A DNA stretch of 64,000 bases from Jiangella mangrovi (GTDB lineage: Bacteria > Actinomycetota > Actinomycetes > Jiangellales > Jiangellaceae): NCBI RefSeq assembly GCF_014204975.1, contig NZ_JACHMM010000001.1, positions 2,108,001 through 2,172,000 of the forward strand. The letters are read 5' to 3'. The notes under the pieces were generated by a model, which saw only the letters and a list, made by a program, of their open reading frames with translations, had not been told where the DNA came from and made no database searches. Below, piece after piece: positions 6,771 through 16,500 of this stretch. Position 1 is the stretch's first letter, and each line of letters begins with the position of its first letter. The translations under genes were made by a program, and so were the position numbers.

Positions 6771-8720
6771 CTAGTCAGAGTCCACTGCCGGCAGCCAGAC
6801 CCGCATCGTCGACGGGCCGCGGGAGGCCCATGAGTGGTACGGCACCAGCCGGATCGGTGCCGGTGTGGTGCCGCCGCCCGGGGCGCCGGCGCCCGCAGCG
6901 TACGGCCATGCGCCGTCGTTCTCGGAGGCCAGCGCCCCGACGGCGAGGACCGAGCCGTCGCCGTCGGGGGCGAGTGGGGCCGCCGGGTCGACCCGGACCG
7001 CGGCGATGTCGCGGCCGGCCGGCAGGTCGGTGGACTCGGCGCACAGCACCAGCGGGCCGCGCTCCGCGGCGACGGTGCCGCGCAGCGCGTCGATGCGGGG
7101 GTCGGCGCGGACCCAGCGCGGTTCCATGGGCAGCTCGAGGCGGATCTCGTCGCCGACGGCGAACGCGGCGGTCACCGCGGCGACGCCGGGTGCGACGGGA
7201 CGGCGGGTGCCGTCGGGCTCGACCAGGACGGCGCCGTCGCCCGCCCATGCGGGCACCCGCACGGACAGCGTCCACGGGACCTCGGACGTCTCCGTGACTC
7301 GCAGGACGACGGCGCCGTCGGCCGGATAGCCGGTGCGCATCTCGACACCGGCGGGCCGGCCGGCGCCGAGCCGGGTGGAGACGTCGGCGTCGGCGTACTG
7401 GTGCACCTGCAGGCCGTCGTCGTCGGCGGTGACGAGGTACGCGGCCAGGCTGGCGAACGTGCGGGCCAGGTTGTTCGGGCAGCACGACACGTCGAACCAG
7501 GGCGCCCGGACGGTCGACTCCGCCCGCGGGTGGTGCCGGTCGGCCGCCGGCAGCGGGCCGACGCGGCGGCGGTGCAGCGTGTTGACGTAGAAGAAGGAGC
7601 GGCCATCGTCGGCCGGCGAGGTCGCGATGACGTTGTACAGCGTCCGCTCGGCGAGGTCGGCGTAGCGCGTCGAGCCCGTGGCCAGCAGCAGCCGCCACGC
7701 CAGCTGCACGGACGCCACCGCGGCGCAGGTCTCGGAGTAGGCGCGGTCCGGCGGCAGGAAGTAGTCGTCGCCGAACGCCTCGTCCATGTGCCGCGAGCCC
7801 ATGCCGCCGGTGATGTAGGTGCGCCGCGCGACCGTCGCCTCCCACTGACGCTCGACGGCGGCCAGCAGCTCGTCGTCGCCGGTCTCGACGGCGACGTCGA
7901 CGATGCCCGAGGCCAGGTAGAGGGCGCGGACGGCGTGCCCGTGGAACGCGTCGGCGTCGCGGACCGGCACGTCGTCCTGGAAGTAGGAGCGGCCGAACTC
8001 GATGTCGGCGAGCGTGCCGTGGCCGCGCCGCTCGACGAACAGTGCGGCCTGGTCGAGGTAGCGCCGCTCGCCGGTGACGCGGTACAGCTCGACCAGCGCC
8101 ATCTCGACGACGGGGTGCCCGCAGAAGCCCTGGTTGCCGTCCGGGCCGAACGTCGCGCAGACGTGGTCGGCGGCGCGGATCACGACGTCGACGAGCGGGC
8201 TGTCGGCGCCGGTGCGCATCAGCGCGACGCCGGCCTGGATGAGGTGCCCGTAGCAGTAGAGCTCGTGGCCCCACTCGAGGTCGGAGTAGCGGGCGCCCTG
8301 GCCGTCGTGGCCGAACGCGGTGTTGAGGTAGCCGTCGGGCTCCTGCGCCCGCTCGATGACCTTCGACAGCTCGGCGATCGACTCCGCCGCGAACGCGTCG
8401 CCGGTGCGGGCGACCTCCCAGGCCATGCCCTCGATCAGCTTGTACACGTCGGAGTCGGAGAACTCGCGGCCGCGGCGGTCGCTGCCCACCCGGCCCTCGA
8501 CGGTGGCGGCGAAGTTGTCGATCCAGCCGACCCGGCGCTCCCAGCCGAGGTTGTGCTCGAGCGTGGCGGAGGCGTTGACGGTCTGGCGCCGGCCCCAGAA
8601 TCCTCCGGTGATGCGCACCTCGCGCAGTCCGAGCGGGCGCAGCTTGCCGGTGCTCGGCACGACGGGCCGGCCGCCGGTGTCGTCGCGGTTTCCGGCATCG
8701 GCGGTCAGGTCGGCGGGCAC
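6771..8720 (-). CDS. GH127 beta-L-arabinofuranosidase (DUF1680 family)
   Basis: This 649-residue cytoplasmic enzyme has no signal peptide and belongs to the family of Bifidobacterium HypBA1, which releases beta-linked L-arabinofuranose using a Zn-bound cysteine nucleophile. The diagnostic residues are present: Glu330 and Cys332 in YSETCAAVAS, and the Cys413-Cys414 pair in FDVSCCPNNLARTF. An N-terminal ITGGFWGRRQ motif, the (alpha/alpha)6 barrel segment LIEGMAWEVARTGD and C-terminal beta domains fit the family length. It lies downstream of the ABC importer in the same operon, so it should hydrolyse imported arabino-oligosaccharides. Related GH127 members differ in linkage, so specificity needs caution. 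Confidence 0.93.
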   Translation of the reverse strand: MPADLTADAGNRDDTGGRPVVPSTGKLRPLGLREVRITGGFWGRRQTVNASATLEHNLGWERRVGWIDNFAATVEGRVGSDRRGREFSDSDVYKLIEGMAWEVARTGDAFAAESIAELSKVIERAQEPDGYLNTAFGHDGQGARYSDLEWGHELYCYGHLIQAGVALMRTGADSPLVDVVIRAADHVCATFGPDGNQGFCGHPVVEMALVELYRVTGERRYLDQAALFVERRGHGTLADIEFGRSYFQDDVPVRDADAFHGHAVRALYLASGIVDVAVETGDDELLAAVERQWEATVARRTYITGGMGSRHMDEAFGDDYFLPPDRAYSETCAAVASVQLAWRLLLATGSTRYADLAERTLYNVIATSPADDGRSFFYVNTLHRRRVGPLPAADRHHPRAESTVRAPWFDVSCCPNNLARTFASLAAYLVTADDDGLQVHQYADADVSTRLGAGRPAGVEMRTGYPADGAVVLRVTETSEVPWTLSVRVPAWAGDGAVLVEPDGTRRPVAPGVAAVTAAFAVGDEIRLELPMEPRWVRADPRIDALRGTVAAERGPLVLCAESTDLPAGRDIAAVRVDPAAPLAPDGDGSVLAVGALASENDGAWPYAAGAGAPGGGTTPAPIRLVPYHSWASRGPSTMRVWLPAVDSD

Positions 8721-8786
8721 GATGCATTCACCTCCAGGTGGGGTCGGTGGGACGGCGGGACGGGGAGAGCGGCGCGGTCGCGGCTC

Positions 8787-9611
8787 TCATCCCTTCAGTG
8801 CTCCGGACATGAAGCCGCGCACGTAGTGCCGTTGCAGGAGGACGAAGAGGATCAGGCAGGGCAGCGCCATGATGACGACGCCGGCCTGGGTGGCGCCGAA
8901 GTCGACGGCGCCCATGGTCTGCTGCCGCAGCGTGGCGATGGCCAGCGACAACGGGTAGCGTGAGCTGTCGTTGATCATGAACAGGGGCGCGATGAAGTCG
9001 TTCCAGGCGTGCAGGAACGCGAACAGCCCGACGGTGATCATGCCCGGCCAGACGGCGTACACCAGCACCCGGCGCAGCACGCCGAACGTGCCGCAGCCGT
9101 CGACCAGCGCGGACTCCTCGATCTCGCGCGGGACCGCCTCGAAGGAGATGCGCATCATGAACATCGAGAACGGCAGCTGGTACAGCGTCAGCACGAGCGC
9201 CAGGCCGAACAGCGAGTTCCGCAGCCCGATCTCGCCCATGAGCACCCACAGCGGCACCAGCAGCGTCGCGTAGGGGACCATGAGGATCGCGATGATCAGC
9301 AGGAACAGCACGTCGCGGCCGGGGAAGCGGAACCGGGCGAACGCGTAGCCGCCGAGCAGCGACAGGACCAGTGTGAAGATCACGGTGAGGATCGAGACGT
9401 ACGCGCTGTTCCACAGGTAGGTGGGCAGTCCGGCGTCGTACTCCGTCAGCGTGCGGTAGTTGGCGAAACCGTAGCCCTCCTGCTGCGCCGTGGCGCCGTG
9501 CGGCGACACCGACGCGACGCCAGTCCAGATCAGCGGGATCAGGAACATGAGCGCGAGCCCGCCGCCGAACACCCAGAACGAGGTGCGGCCGATGGCCTGT
9601 TGCAGTCTCAT
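8787..9611 (-). CDS. carbohydrate ABC transporter permease (MalG type)
   Basis: This 274-residue inner-membrane permease has six predicted helices. The first is near WVFGGGLALMFLIPLIWTG, and the EAA loop motif is EIEESALVDGCGTFGVLRRVLVYAVWPG, which contacts a shared ATPase. It ends with FMSGALKG, typical of MalG-like proteins. It lies directly downstream of the MalF-type gene with an 11-bp gap and upstream of the GH127 gene. No ATPase gene is in the cluster, so an MsiK-like shared ATPase is expected elsewhere. Confidence 0.94.
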   Translation of the reverse strand: MRLQQAIGRTSFWVFGGGLALMFLIPLIWTGVASVSPHGATAQQEGYGFANYRTLTEYDAGLPTYLWNSAYVSILTVIFTLVLSLLGGYAFARFRFPGRDVLFLLIIAILMVPYATLLVPLWVLMGEIGLRNSLFGLALVLTLYQLPFSMFMMRISFEAVPREIEESALVDGCGTFGVLRRVLVYAVWPGMITVGLFAFLHAWNDFIAPLFMINDSSRYPLSLAIATLRQQTMGAVDFGATQAGVVIMALPCLILFVLLQRHYVRGFMSGALKG

Positions 9612-9621
9612 CGGTCGCCCC

Positions 9622-10563
9622 TCAGTCGTCCGCGCCGCGGCGCAGGTAGCGGAACTGGGCGATGTTGATCACGAGCAGCACCAGGAGCACGACGACGGAC
9701 AGCGCGGCGGCCGACCCGAGGTCGAACCGGCGGAACGCCTCCCGGTAGATCATCATCACCACGGTGGTGGTGGAGTTGTCCGGACCGCCGTTGGTCAGGA
9801 TGAAGAACTGGTCGAACGCCAGCAGCGACCCGGTGACCGAGATGATCAGGCAGAGCGCGATCGACGGGCGCAGCAGCGGCAGCGTGATGCGGAAGAACGA
9901 CTGCACCTTGCTGGCGCCGTCGACCCGGGCGGCCTCGTAGACCTCGTTCGGGATCGACTGCAGCCCGACCAGCAGGATCAGCATGAAGAACCCGGCGAAC
10001 TTCCAGACCACCAGGATGATCGAGGAGATCAGTGCCATGGTGGGCGTCCCGATCCAGCGGACCGGCTCGTCGGTGATGCCGAGCCACTGCAGGAACGGGT
10101 CGATGGGGCCGATCTGCGGGCTGTAGAACCCCCAGAACAGCAGCGACGCCGACGCCAGGCCCAGCGAGACCGGCAGGAAGTAGGCGGTGCGGAGGAACCC
10201 GACGCCGCGGCGGCGGTTCTGCACCAGCAGTGCCATCCCCATCGAGAGGACCAGCAGGACCACCACGACGATGACGGTGTACTTCAGCGTGAAGCCGACC
10301 GCCGGCCAGAACAGCCGGTCGTCGGCGATGCCGGCGTAGTTGTCGGGGAAGTTGATGCCCTGGCCGCCCTGGAGCAGCGGCCTCTCGCTGGCCGACATCT
10401 GCCCCACCAGCAGCAGCGGGAGGACGAAGAACAGCAGGACGAAGAGGGCGGCCGGCGCGGCGTACATCGCTCCCTGGAACGTCCGTGTGCGCCACCACGC
10501 CCGGGAGCTCGTGGGTGGGTGTGCCGGCGGAGCCGCGGGCTCGCGCAGGACTGGGCTGGCCAA
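9622..10563 (-). CDS. carbohydrate ABC transporter permease (MalF type)
   Basis: This 313-residue permease partners the MalG-type subunit. It has a proline-rich cytoplasmic lead, a first membrane helix around MYAAPAALFVLLFFVLPLLL, and the EAA-loop motif EVYEAARVDGASKVQSFFRITLPLLRP. The start is TTG at 10563. It is chosen because a strong GAGGAAGGA ribosome-binding sequence lies about eight bases upstream and no ATG or GTG fits better before the first helix. The gene is separated from the binding-protein gene by a 104-bp gap containing a large hairpin. Confidence 0.92.
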   Translation of the reverse strand: MASPVLREPAAPPAHPPTSSRAWWRTRTFQGAMYAAPAALFVLLFFVLPLLLVGQMSASERPLLQGGQGINFPDNYAGIADDRLFWPAVGFTLKYTVIVVVVLLVLSMGMALLVQNRRRGVGFLRTAYFLPVSLGLASASLLFWGFYSPQIGPIDPFLQWLGITDEPVRWIGTPTMALISSIILVVWKFAGFFMLILLVGLQSIPNEVYEAARVDGASKVQSFFRITLPLLRPSIALCLIISVTGSLLAFDQFFILTNGGPDNSTTTVVMMIYREAFRRFDLGSAAALSVVVLLVLLVINIAQFRYLRRGADD

Positions 10564-10621
10564 GCGACGGTCCTTCCTCTTCGGTCGACGACGGCGTCAG
10601 CTGCGGTCGGGCGGGCGGTGC

Positions 10622-10660
10622 GGCGGGGCCGGCTGCGGAGGGATGCTGCGCGGCCCCGCC
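10622..10660 (-). other. intercistronic hairpin between binding-protein and permease genes
   Basis: GGCGGGGCCG (10622-10631) pairs perfectly with CGGCCCCGCC (10651-10660), giving a 10-bp GC stem. It follows the solute-binding-protein stop and precedes the permease ribosome-binding site. Hairpins here usually act as partial terminators or 3' stabilisers, so that binding protein is made in excess of permease. The structure is seen and the role is inferred. Confidence 0.6.
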
Positions 10661-10667
10661 ACCTCGC

Positions 10668-11990
10668 CTAGCTCTGCAGCGACGCGTCGACCGCCTCGTT
10701 GTCCTGCTCGAGCGTGGAGCCGTCGCCGAACACGTAGTTGCGCACCAGCGGCAGCCACGGACCCTGCGGGTCGTTGAACGTCTCGCCGAAGCGCATGGAG
10801 TACGGCGTGCGGCCGACACCGGCGACCTCGTTGATGGTCACCAGGCGCGGGTCCTGGTCGGAGTATTCGTTCGACGCGAGGTCCGTGCGGGCCACGACGT
10901 CGCGGTTCTGCGCCAGCACCTCGACCTGCGCCTCGTCGCCCAGCGTCCAGGCGATGAAGTTCCACGCCGCGTCCGGGATCTCGCTGTTGCTGGAGATGCC
11001 CACGGCGTCGCCGCCGACGAAGGTCGACTCGCCGCCGCCGACGCCCGGGATCGGCGCGACGCCGGTCTCGAAGGTGTCGGGCATGAGGCCGAGCGTCGTG
11101 GACGGCATCGGCATGACGCCGATGTTGCCCTCGGGGAAGACGCCGGTCCACGTCGGGCCGGCCTCGTCCTGCGTGCCCGGCGCGACGATGTCGTCGTCGA
11201 CGAGGCCCTTCCAGATGTCGTAGACGGCCTGTGCCTCGGGCTCTGCCAGGAACGACTCGGTGCCGTCGTCGTTCATGACGTCCGCACCGGAGGCCCAGAT
11301 GCTCGGCCACCAGGTGAAGACGTAGCAGCCGCCGCAGTTGCCGCCGAAGAACGTGCCGCTGACGTCGCCGCCCAGGGCGTCGATGGCGCGGGCGTGCTCG
11401 GCGAACTCCTCCATGGTGGTGGGCGGAGCCTCGGGGTCGAGGCCGGCCTGCGTGTACAGGTCCTTGTTGTAGAAGAGGACCGACAGGTCCATGGTGTGCG
11501 GCACGACGTACTTGGCGCCGTCCTGCGTGCCGACCTCGATGTGCGACTGCGCGAGGTCGTCGGCGAACGGCAGTGCGTCGATGCGGTCGGTGATGTCGAG
11601 GTACGCGCCCGCGGTGGTGAACTGCGGCACGAACACGACGTCGAGGCTGAGCACGTCCGGCAGCTCGCCGGCACCCGCCGCCGTGCCGACGCGCGGCAGG
11701 TAGTCGTCGGTCGGGATGACCGTCAGCTCGACCTGGTTCTCGTGGCTGGCGTTGTAGGCGTCGACGAGGCGCTGTGACTGCGCCTCGGTGGCCGCCCGGG
11801 TCCACATGGTGATGGTGCTGCCGTCGTCGACGCCTTCGGCCAGCGAGTCCTCCGAGGAGTCGCCGGTGGCCTCACCGTCACCGCCGGTGGTGTCCGTGTC
11901 GCCGTCGTCACCGCCGCAGGCGCTCACTACGAGCGCCAGCACAGCAGCGGTCACGGCCGTCGTCGCCCGTGTCCTGGTACTACGTCGCAT
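10668..11990 (-). CDS. sugar ABC transporter substrate-binding lipoprotein
   Basis: This 440-residue exported lipoprotein captures the sugar for the downstream permeases. The signal peptide is followed by the lipobox LVVSAC and an acidic Gly/Asp/Thr linker. The mature part is a family 1-type binding protein with GSTITMWTRAATEAQSQRLV near its N-terminus and a Trp-rich FTWWPSIWASG segment. The ATG at 11990 is preceded by GGGAG at good spacing. It is the first gene of an operon continuing through two permeases, GH127 and RraA, and faces a LacI gene. The ligand is probably an arabino-oligosaccharide, inferred from GH127. Confidence 0.93.
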   Translation of the reverse strand: MRRSTRTRATTAVTAAVLALVVSACGGDDGDTDTTGGDGEATGDSSEDSLAEGVDDGSTITMWTRAATEAQSQRLVDAYNASHENQVELTVIPTDDYLPRVGTAAGAGELPDVLSLDVVFVPQFTTAGAYLDITDRIDALPFADDLAQSHIEVGTQDGAKYVVPHTMDLSVLFYNKDLYTQAGLDPEAPPTTMEEFAEHARAIDALGGDVSGTFFGGNCGGCYVFTWWPSIWASGADVMNDDGTESFLAEPEAQAVYDIWKGLVDDDIVAPGTQDEAGPTWTGVFPEGNIGVMPMPSTTLGLMPDTFETGVAPIPGVGGGESTFVGGDAVGISSNSEIPDAAWNFIAWTLGDEAQVEVLAQNRDVVARTDLASNEYSDQDPRLVTINEVAGVGRTPYSMRFGETFNDPQGPWLPLVRNYVFGDGSTLEQDNEAVDASLQS

Positions 11991-12093
11991 CGTTCGTCTC
12001 CCGGTGGGACCGAATGTGATGGGAATGCCTCCGTGCCGGCACCGGGTCGGCGGGCCGTGCTGCGAGTGCTCAGGCCGCGTCGTTACGAAAGTG

Positions 12094-12253
12094 CCGAAAA
12101 GGCTTTCTGCGACCGTAGGGACTCGACTACGCGACGTCAACCCTCTCTGGCATGGGAATTCACTGAACCGAAACGAAAGCTCCACCACCCCGTTGCAGAA
12201 TCTTGAAAACACCTCTAGGCAGTTTCGGGACACGCCGGTACAGTGAGCCGAAA
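12094..12253 (+). promoter_or_regulatory. divergent promoter region with repeated CCGAAA motif
   Basis: Between the binding-protein start (11990) and the LacI start (12279), the hexamer CCGAAA occurs at 12094-12099, 12168-12173 and 12248-12253, and its complement TTTCGG at 12223-12228. The last two face each other as an inverted pair with centres 25 bp apart. No copy of the TGTKARCGNTMACA palindrome used by the next locus is present, so this locus probably answers to its own LacI protein. The exact operator is not established. Confidence 0.4.
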
Positions 12254-12278
12254 TGTTCGCAACGGAGGCACCCAGAAC

Positions 12279-13304
12279 ATGAAGCCCGAAGTGCCGTCGC
12301 CGGTCTCGCGCAAGGTGACGTTGAACGACGTCGCCCGCCTGGCCGGGGTCTCGGTCGCCACCGCGTCCAAGGCACTCAACGGCCGCAAGCAGGTCCGCGC
12401 CGAGACCCGTGCGCGCGTGGTCGAGGCGGCCGAACAGCTCTCGTTCTCACCGAACGAGCTGGCGCGCAGCCTGCTGGCCGACCGCACCGGCACCGTGGGC
12501 CTGCTCACGAACGACCTCGAGGGCCGGTTCTCGATCCCGATCCTCATGGGGGCCGAGGACGCGTTCGGCGCCGACAGCGTGGCCGTCTTCCTGTGCGACG
12601 CCCGCGGCGACGCCATCCGCGAGAAGCACCACGTCCAGGCTCTGCTCAGCCGCCGGGTCGACGGCCTCATCGTCGTGGGGAGCCGCACCGACCCGCGGCA
12701 GTCGCTGGGCCGCGACCTGTCCGTCCCGGTCGTCTACGCCTACGCGCCGTCCGAGGACCCCGAAGACCTGTCCATCGTGGTCGACAACGTCGGCGCCGGC
12801 CGCAGCGCCGTCGACCACCTCGTCTCGACCGGGCGTACGCGCATCGCCCACATCACCGGCGACCCCACCTACGGCGCCTCGCAGGAACGCGCCAAGGGTG
12901 CGCTCGCCGCGCTCGACGACCACGGCCTGGCGCAGGTCGGCGAGGTCCGGTTCGGGTCGTGGACCGAGAGCTGGGGCCGGGCCGCGGCGTCCATGCTGAT
13001 CGGCCAGCACCCCGAGCTCGACGCGATCCTCTGCGGCAGCGACCAGGTGGCCCGCGGCGTCATGGACGCGCTGCGGGAGCACGGGCGCACCGTCCCCGAC
13101 GACGTCGCGGTCATGGGCTTCGACAATTGGGAGATCTTCACCAGTGGCGCGCGGCCGGCCCTGACCAGCGTCGACATGAACTTCGAGCGGCTCGGCCGGG
13201 TGGCGGCGCAGCGTTTGTTCGCCGCCATCGACGGCGAGCCGCGATCCGGGGTCGAGGCACTGGACACCCGTGTGGTGATCCGTGGCTCGACGGTGCCGGG
13301 ATGA
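12279..13304 (+). CDS. LacI-family transcriptional regulator of the ABC/GH127 locus
   Basis: This 341-residue sugar-responsive repressor has an N-terminal LacI HTH, TLNDVARLAGVSVATASKALNGRKQV (the LNG hinge start is typical), and a periplasmic-binding-protein-like effector domain with DGLIVVGSR and CGSDQVARGVMDAL. The ATG at 12279 has GGAGG ten bases upstream. An in-frame GTG at 12243 lacks such a site. It is divergent from the importer operon, which it most likely controls. The inducer is inferred to be an arabinose-containing sugar. Confidence 0.92.
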   Translation: MKPEVPSPVSRKVTLNDVARLAGVSVATASKALNGRKQVRAETRARVVEAAEQLSFSPNELARSLLADRTGTVGLLTNDLEGRFSIPILMGAEDAFGADSVAVFLCDARGDAIREKHHVQALLSRRVDGLIVVGSRTDPRQSLGRDLSVPVVYAYAPSEDPEDLSIVVDNVGAGRSAVDHLVSTGRTRIAHITGDPTYGASQERAKGALAALDDHGLAQVGEVRFGSWTESWGRAAASMLIGQHPELDAILCGSDQVARGVMDALREHGRTVPDDVAVMGFDNWEIFTSGARPALTSVDMNFERLGRVAAQRLFAAIDGEPRSGVEALDTRVVIRGSTVPG

Positions 13305-13342
13305 CCGAGACGACGTTCGACGAGACCTGCCGACTGCGGTGG

Positions 13343-13356
13343 TGTGAGCGCTAACA
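13343..13356. promoter_or_regulatory. LacI-type operator, site 1
   Basis: TGTGAGCGCTAACA is a near-perfect 14-bp palindrome of the LacI/GalR type. It lies 187 bp before the start of the large secreted enzyme and 119 bp (centre to centre) from site 2, a spacing that could allow looping. It is identical to the site before the RCC1-repeat gene. Confidence 0.75.
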
Positions 13357-13460
13357 ATCGCATCTCCGTCGGAGGACCGCCCCACCGACACCCGTGAAGA
13401 GGTGATCCGCTGCCACCTTGCTCACCACGGCACCAGAGATCCGAGCACGACCCGAACGCG

Positions 13461-13476
13461 TTGTGAGCGTTCACAA
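13461..13476. promoter_or_regulatory. LacI-type operator, site 2
   Basis: TTGTGAGCGTTCACAA has inverted arms TTGTGA/TCACAA and lies 67 bp before the ATG of the large secreted enzyme. It is the most symmetric member of the seven-site set and probably the main repressor site for the 13543-21477 gene pair. Confidence 0.78.
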
Positions 13477-13542
13477 TCCTGGGCCCGAGCGGCCTGTTCC
13501 ACCCCTGTTCCACCCCAGTTCCCCGATGGAGAGGACACGGTG

Positions 13543-16500
13543 ATGTCGGGACGAAGATTCAGAAGTGCCATCGCCGCCGCGGCCAGCGGCGCGATGGTCT
13601 GTGGCGGGCTCGTGCTGGTACCGAGCGTCGCCTACGCGGATTCGCACGTACTGCCGGGCAACGAGAGTGACGTCGGCCTCTACACCAACGGCCTGACCGA
13701 CACGATGGACATCGGCGAGCCCACGTACCTCAACGAGGCCCAGGTCGCGGCCACGCTGGAGCCGGGGGTGCCCTACACCGCCGGCAGCATGCACCAGTCG
13801 ATCTTCGAGAAGGACCTCGCCGCCGGTGGCACCGACTACTACCTCGACCGCATCCTCGGGGTCCGGGGCACCGCCGGCAACAACGTCCTGCAGACGCGCG
13901 GGCGCACGCTCTACATGCGCGGCGGCAGCCAGTTCGGCACCATGGGCTTCGCCGGCAGCGCGTACGCGGGCGGGCCGAACAACCTGGGCAACTTCTACAC
14001 CGTCACGGTGCCCGGTCAGACCGTGGCCGAGGTCGGGACGGAGCGGTGGAACGCGCCGAGCCATGCCAAGGGCCGGTACACCATCGGCTCCACCGGCGTG
14101 GTGGCCGACCAGACGAAGTTCATCACGTACGACAACGTCGCCGTCACGGCCCTGACGTTCAGCAACCCGGGCGCCGAGCCCGTCACCTTCACCGTCCGGG
14201 CGGCCGCACCGCTCGCGACGACCTCGACCTCGGCGTCCGACGAGCTGACCGGCACCCGCACGCTGACCAGCGGCTCGAACAACGGCCTCAACGACACCCC
14301 GTGGTCGCGGGTGACGGTCGGGCTCAAGGCGGCGGGCTTCACGCGCAACGGGACGACCCTCGACCGTGAGGTCACCGTCCCCGCGGGCGGCTCCGTCGAC
14401 CTGTCCGTGGTCGGTGCGCTGTACTCCGCCACCATGCCGGACTCGCAGGCCAGCTTCTACGACTACGTGGAGCTGGCGCCGGCCGAGGCCGCACGCACCG
14501 CCATCACCGAGTTCAACCGCCGCTGGGCGGCCGACATCCCCTACATCGACGTGCCCAGCGCGGGCATCGAGAAGGCGATCGTCTACCGCTGGTGGGGCGA
14601 GCGCTACAACAGCCTCGACGCGAACGAGCCGGGCTACGTCTACCAGTACCCGACCACCATCGAGGGCGTGAACCTGTACCAGAACGCCGTCGCTCTCACC
14701 CAGCCGATGCACCTGCAGGACACCAAGTGGATCCGCAACCCGTACCTGGCGTACGGGCAGATCATGAACATCGGTGAGCTCTCCGGCTCGTCGGCCTTCC
14801 TCGACAGCCCCGGCCACACCAGCTGGAACAACCACTACTCGCAGTACCTGGGCACCGCGGGCCTCGAGGCCTACAACGTCCACGGCGGCGGGCCGGCGGT
14901 GGCCGAGCACTTCGCCCACTACTTCGAGTGGGACGGCAAGGGCCAGCTCGAGCACTACGACGGCAACGACGACAAGCTCATCGCCTACGACACCAACTAC
15001 ATGCCCGGCAACGACGCCGACGCGATCACCTTCGGCTACCCCAAGGCGAACGCGGGGGCTCCCGGTGCGCAGACGATCGAGCGGCCCGAGTCGGCCTACG
15101 TGTGGGGCGCGTTCGACGCGGCCCGCCAGCTCTACGCCATGGCCGGGGCCGACGAGGCCAAGGTCGACGAGATGGGCGACACGGCCGACGACATCCGCGA
15201 GTCGATTCTGGGCCGGCTGTGGAGCCAGGAGATGCGGATGTTCCTGGCCGGCACCTCGCACGGCGCGTGGTCGGGCGGGAACCAGAACCCGCTGACCGAG
15301 GCCGAGCGCGACCTCATCCCGGCGAAGGAGTCGAACCTCTACGACATCTACGCCCAGAACCTCATCCCGTTCGACGACTACGAGACCTACGTCGACGGCT
15401 ACCGGTTCCTGCGCTACGGCGACAACTTCCCGATCTTCCCGTTCTACACGGCCAACCAGTACGACCGGTCGAAGTTCGGGATCGGCGGGTCGAACAACTT
15501 CTCCAACATCAACTTCACGGTCCAGTACCGCGCCGTCCGGTCGGCGTTGCGGCACTACGACCCGGAGGGGAAGTACATCACCCCGGAGTACGCCGCACGC
15601 CTGCTGAACTGGATGGCGTGGAGCATCTTCCCCAACGGTGACGCCCGCGTGGCCAACCAGTCCGAGTACTACTCGAACTGGAACCCGACGACGCGCACCT
15701 ACAACCGCAACAACCCGAACCACGTGATGCTCGGCAACATGAACTACATCTATGTCGAGGACATGGGCGGCATCCAGCCCCGGTCCGACGACAAGATCGA
15801 GCTGTGGCCGATCGACCTCGGCTACGACCACTTCATGGTCAACAACCTGCGCTACCACGGCAAGGACGTCACGATCGTCTGGGACGAGGACGGCACGCAC
15901 TACGGCCTCGGCGCCGGCTACAGCCTGTTCGTCGACGGCGAGAAGCAGGCCACCGCCGACGCGCTCGGCCGGTTCGTCTTCGACCCGAACAGCAACGAGG
16001 TCGTCGAGTCCGACGAGGGCCTGACCGTCACCGTCGCCTCCGCCGAGGGCGCCGAGCTGCCCACGGCGGTCGACACCGACATCGAGGACGCCCGGGTCGC
16101 GTCGTACCTGCGCACCGCAGGCGTCGACCTCGGCGAGGACGCGCCGAACCTGGCCGACGGCGCCGTGCTGTCGTCGTCGTACACCCAGCAGGGTGTCCGC
16201 CCGACGTCGTGGCGGCAGTTCCACACGCCCGGCTGGCCGGGGTCGCGGAACTCCACCCCCGGCGCCATCAAGGTCACCGAGCGCCCGGTCGCGCTGGACG
16301 CGGTGACCGACGGCGTCACCGTCAACGAGCCGTACTGGGGCAACTACGGCACCACGGAGCCCGGCGGCTACGTCGAGCTGGACCTCGGTGAGCCGACCCG
16401 CTTCGACAACATCAAGGTGTGGTTCGTCAGCGACCGCCAGACCGGCGGCTACCGCGAGCCGCAGCGCTACACGATCCAGGTGCCCGACGGCAACGGCGGC

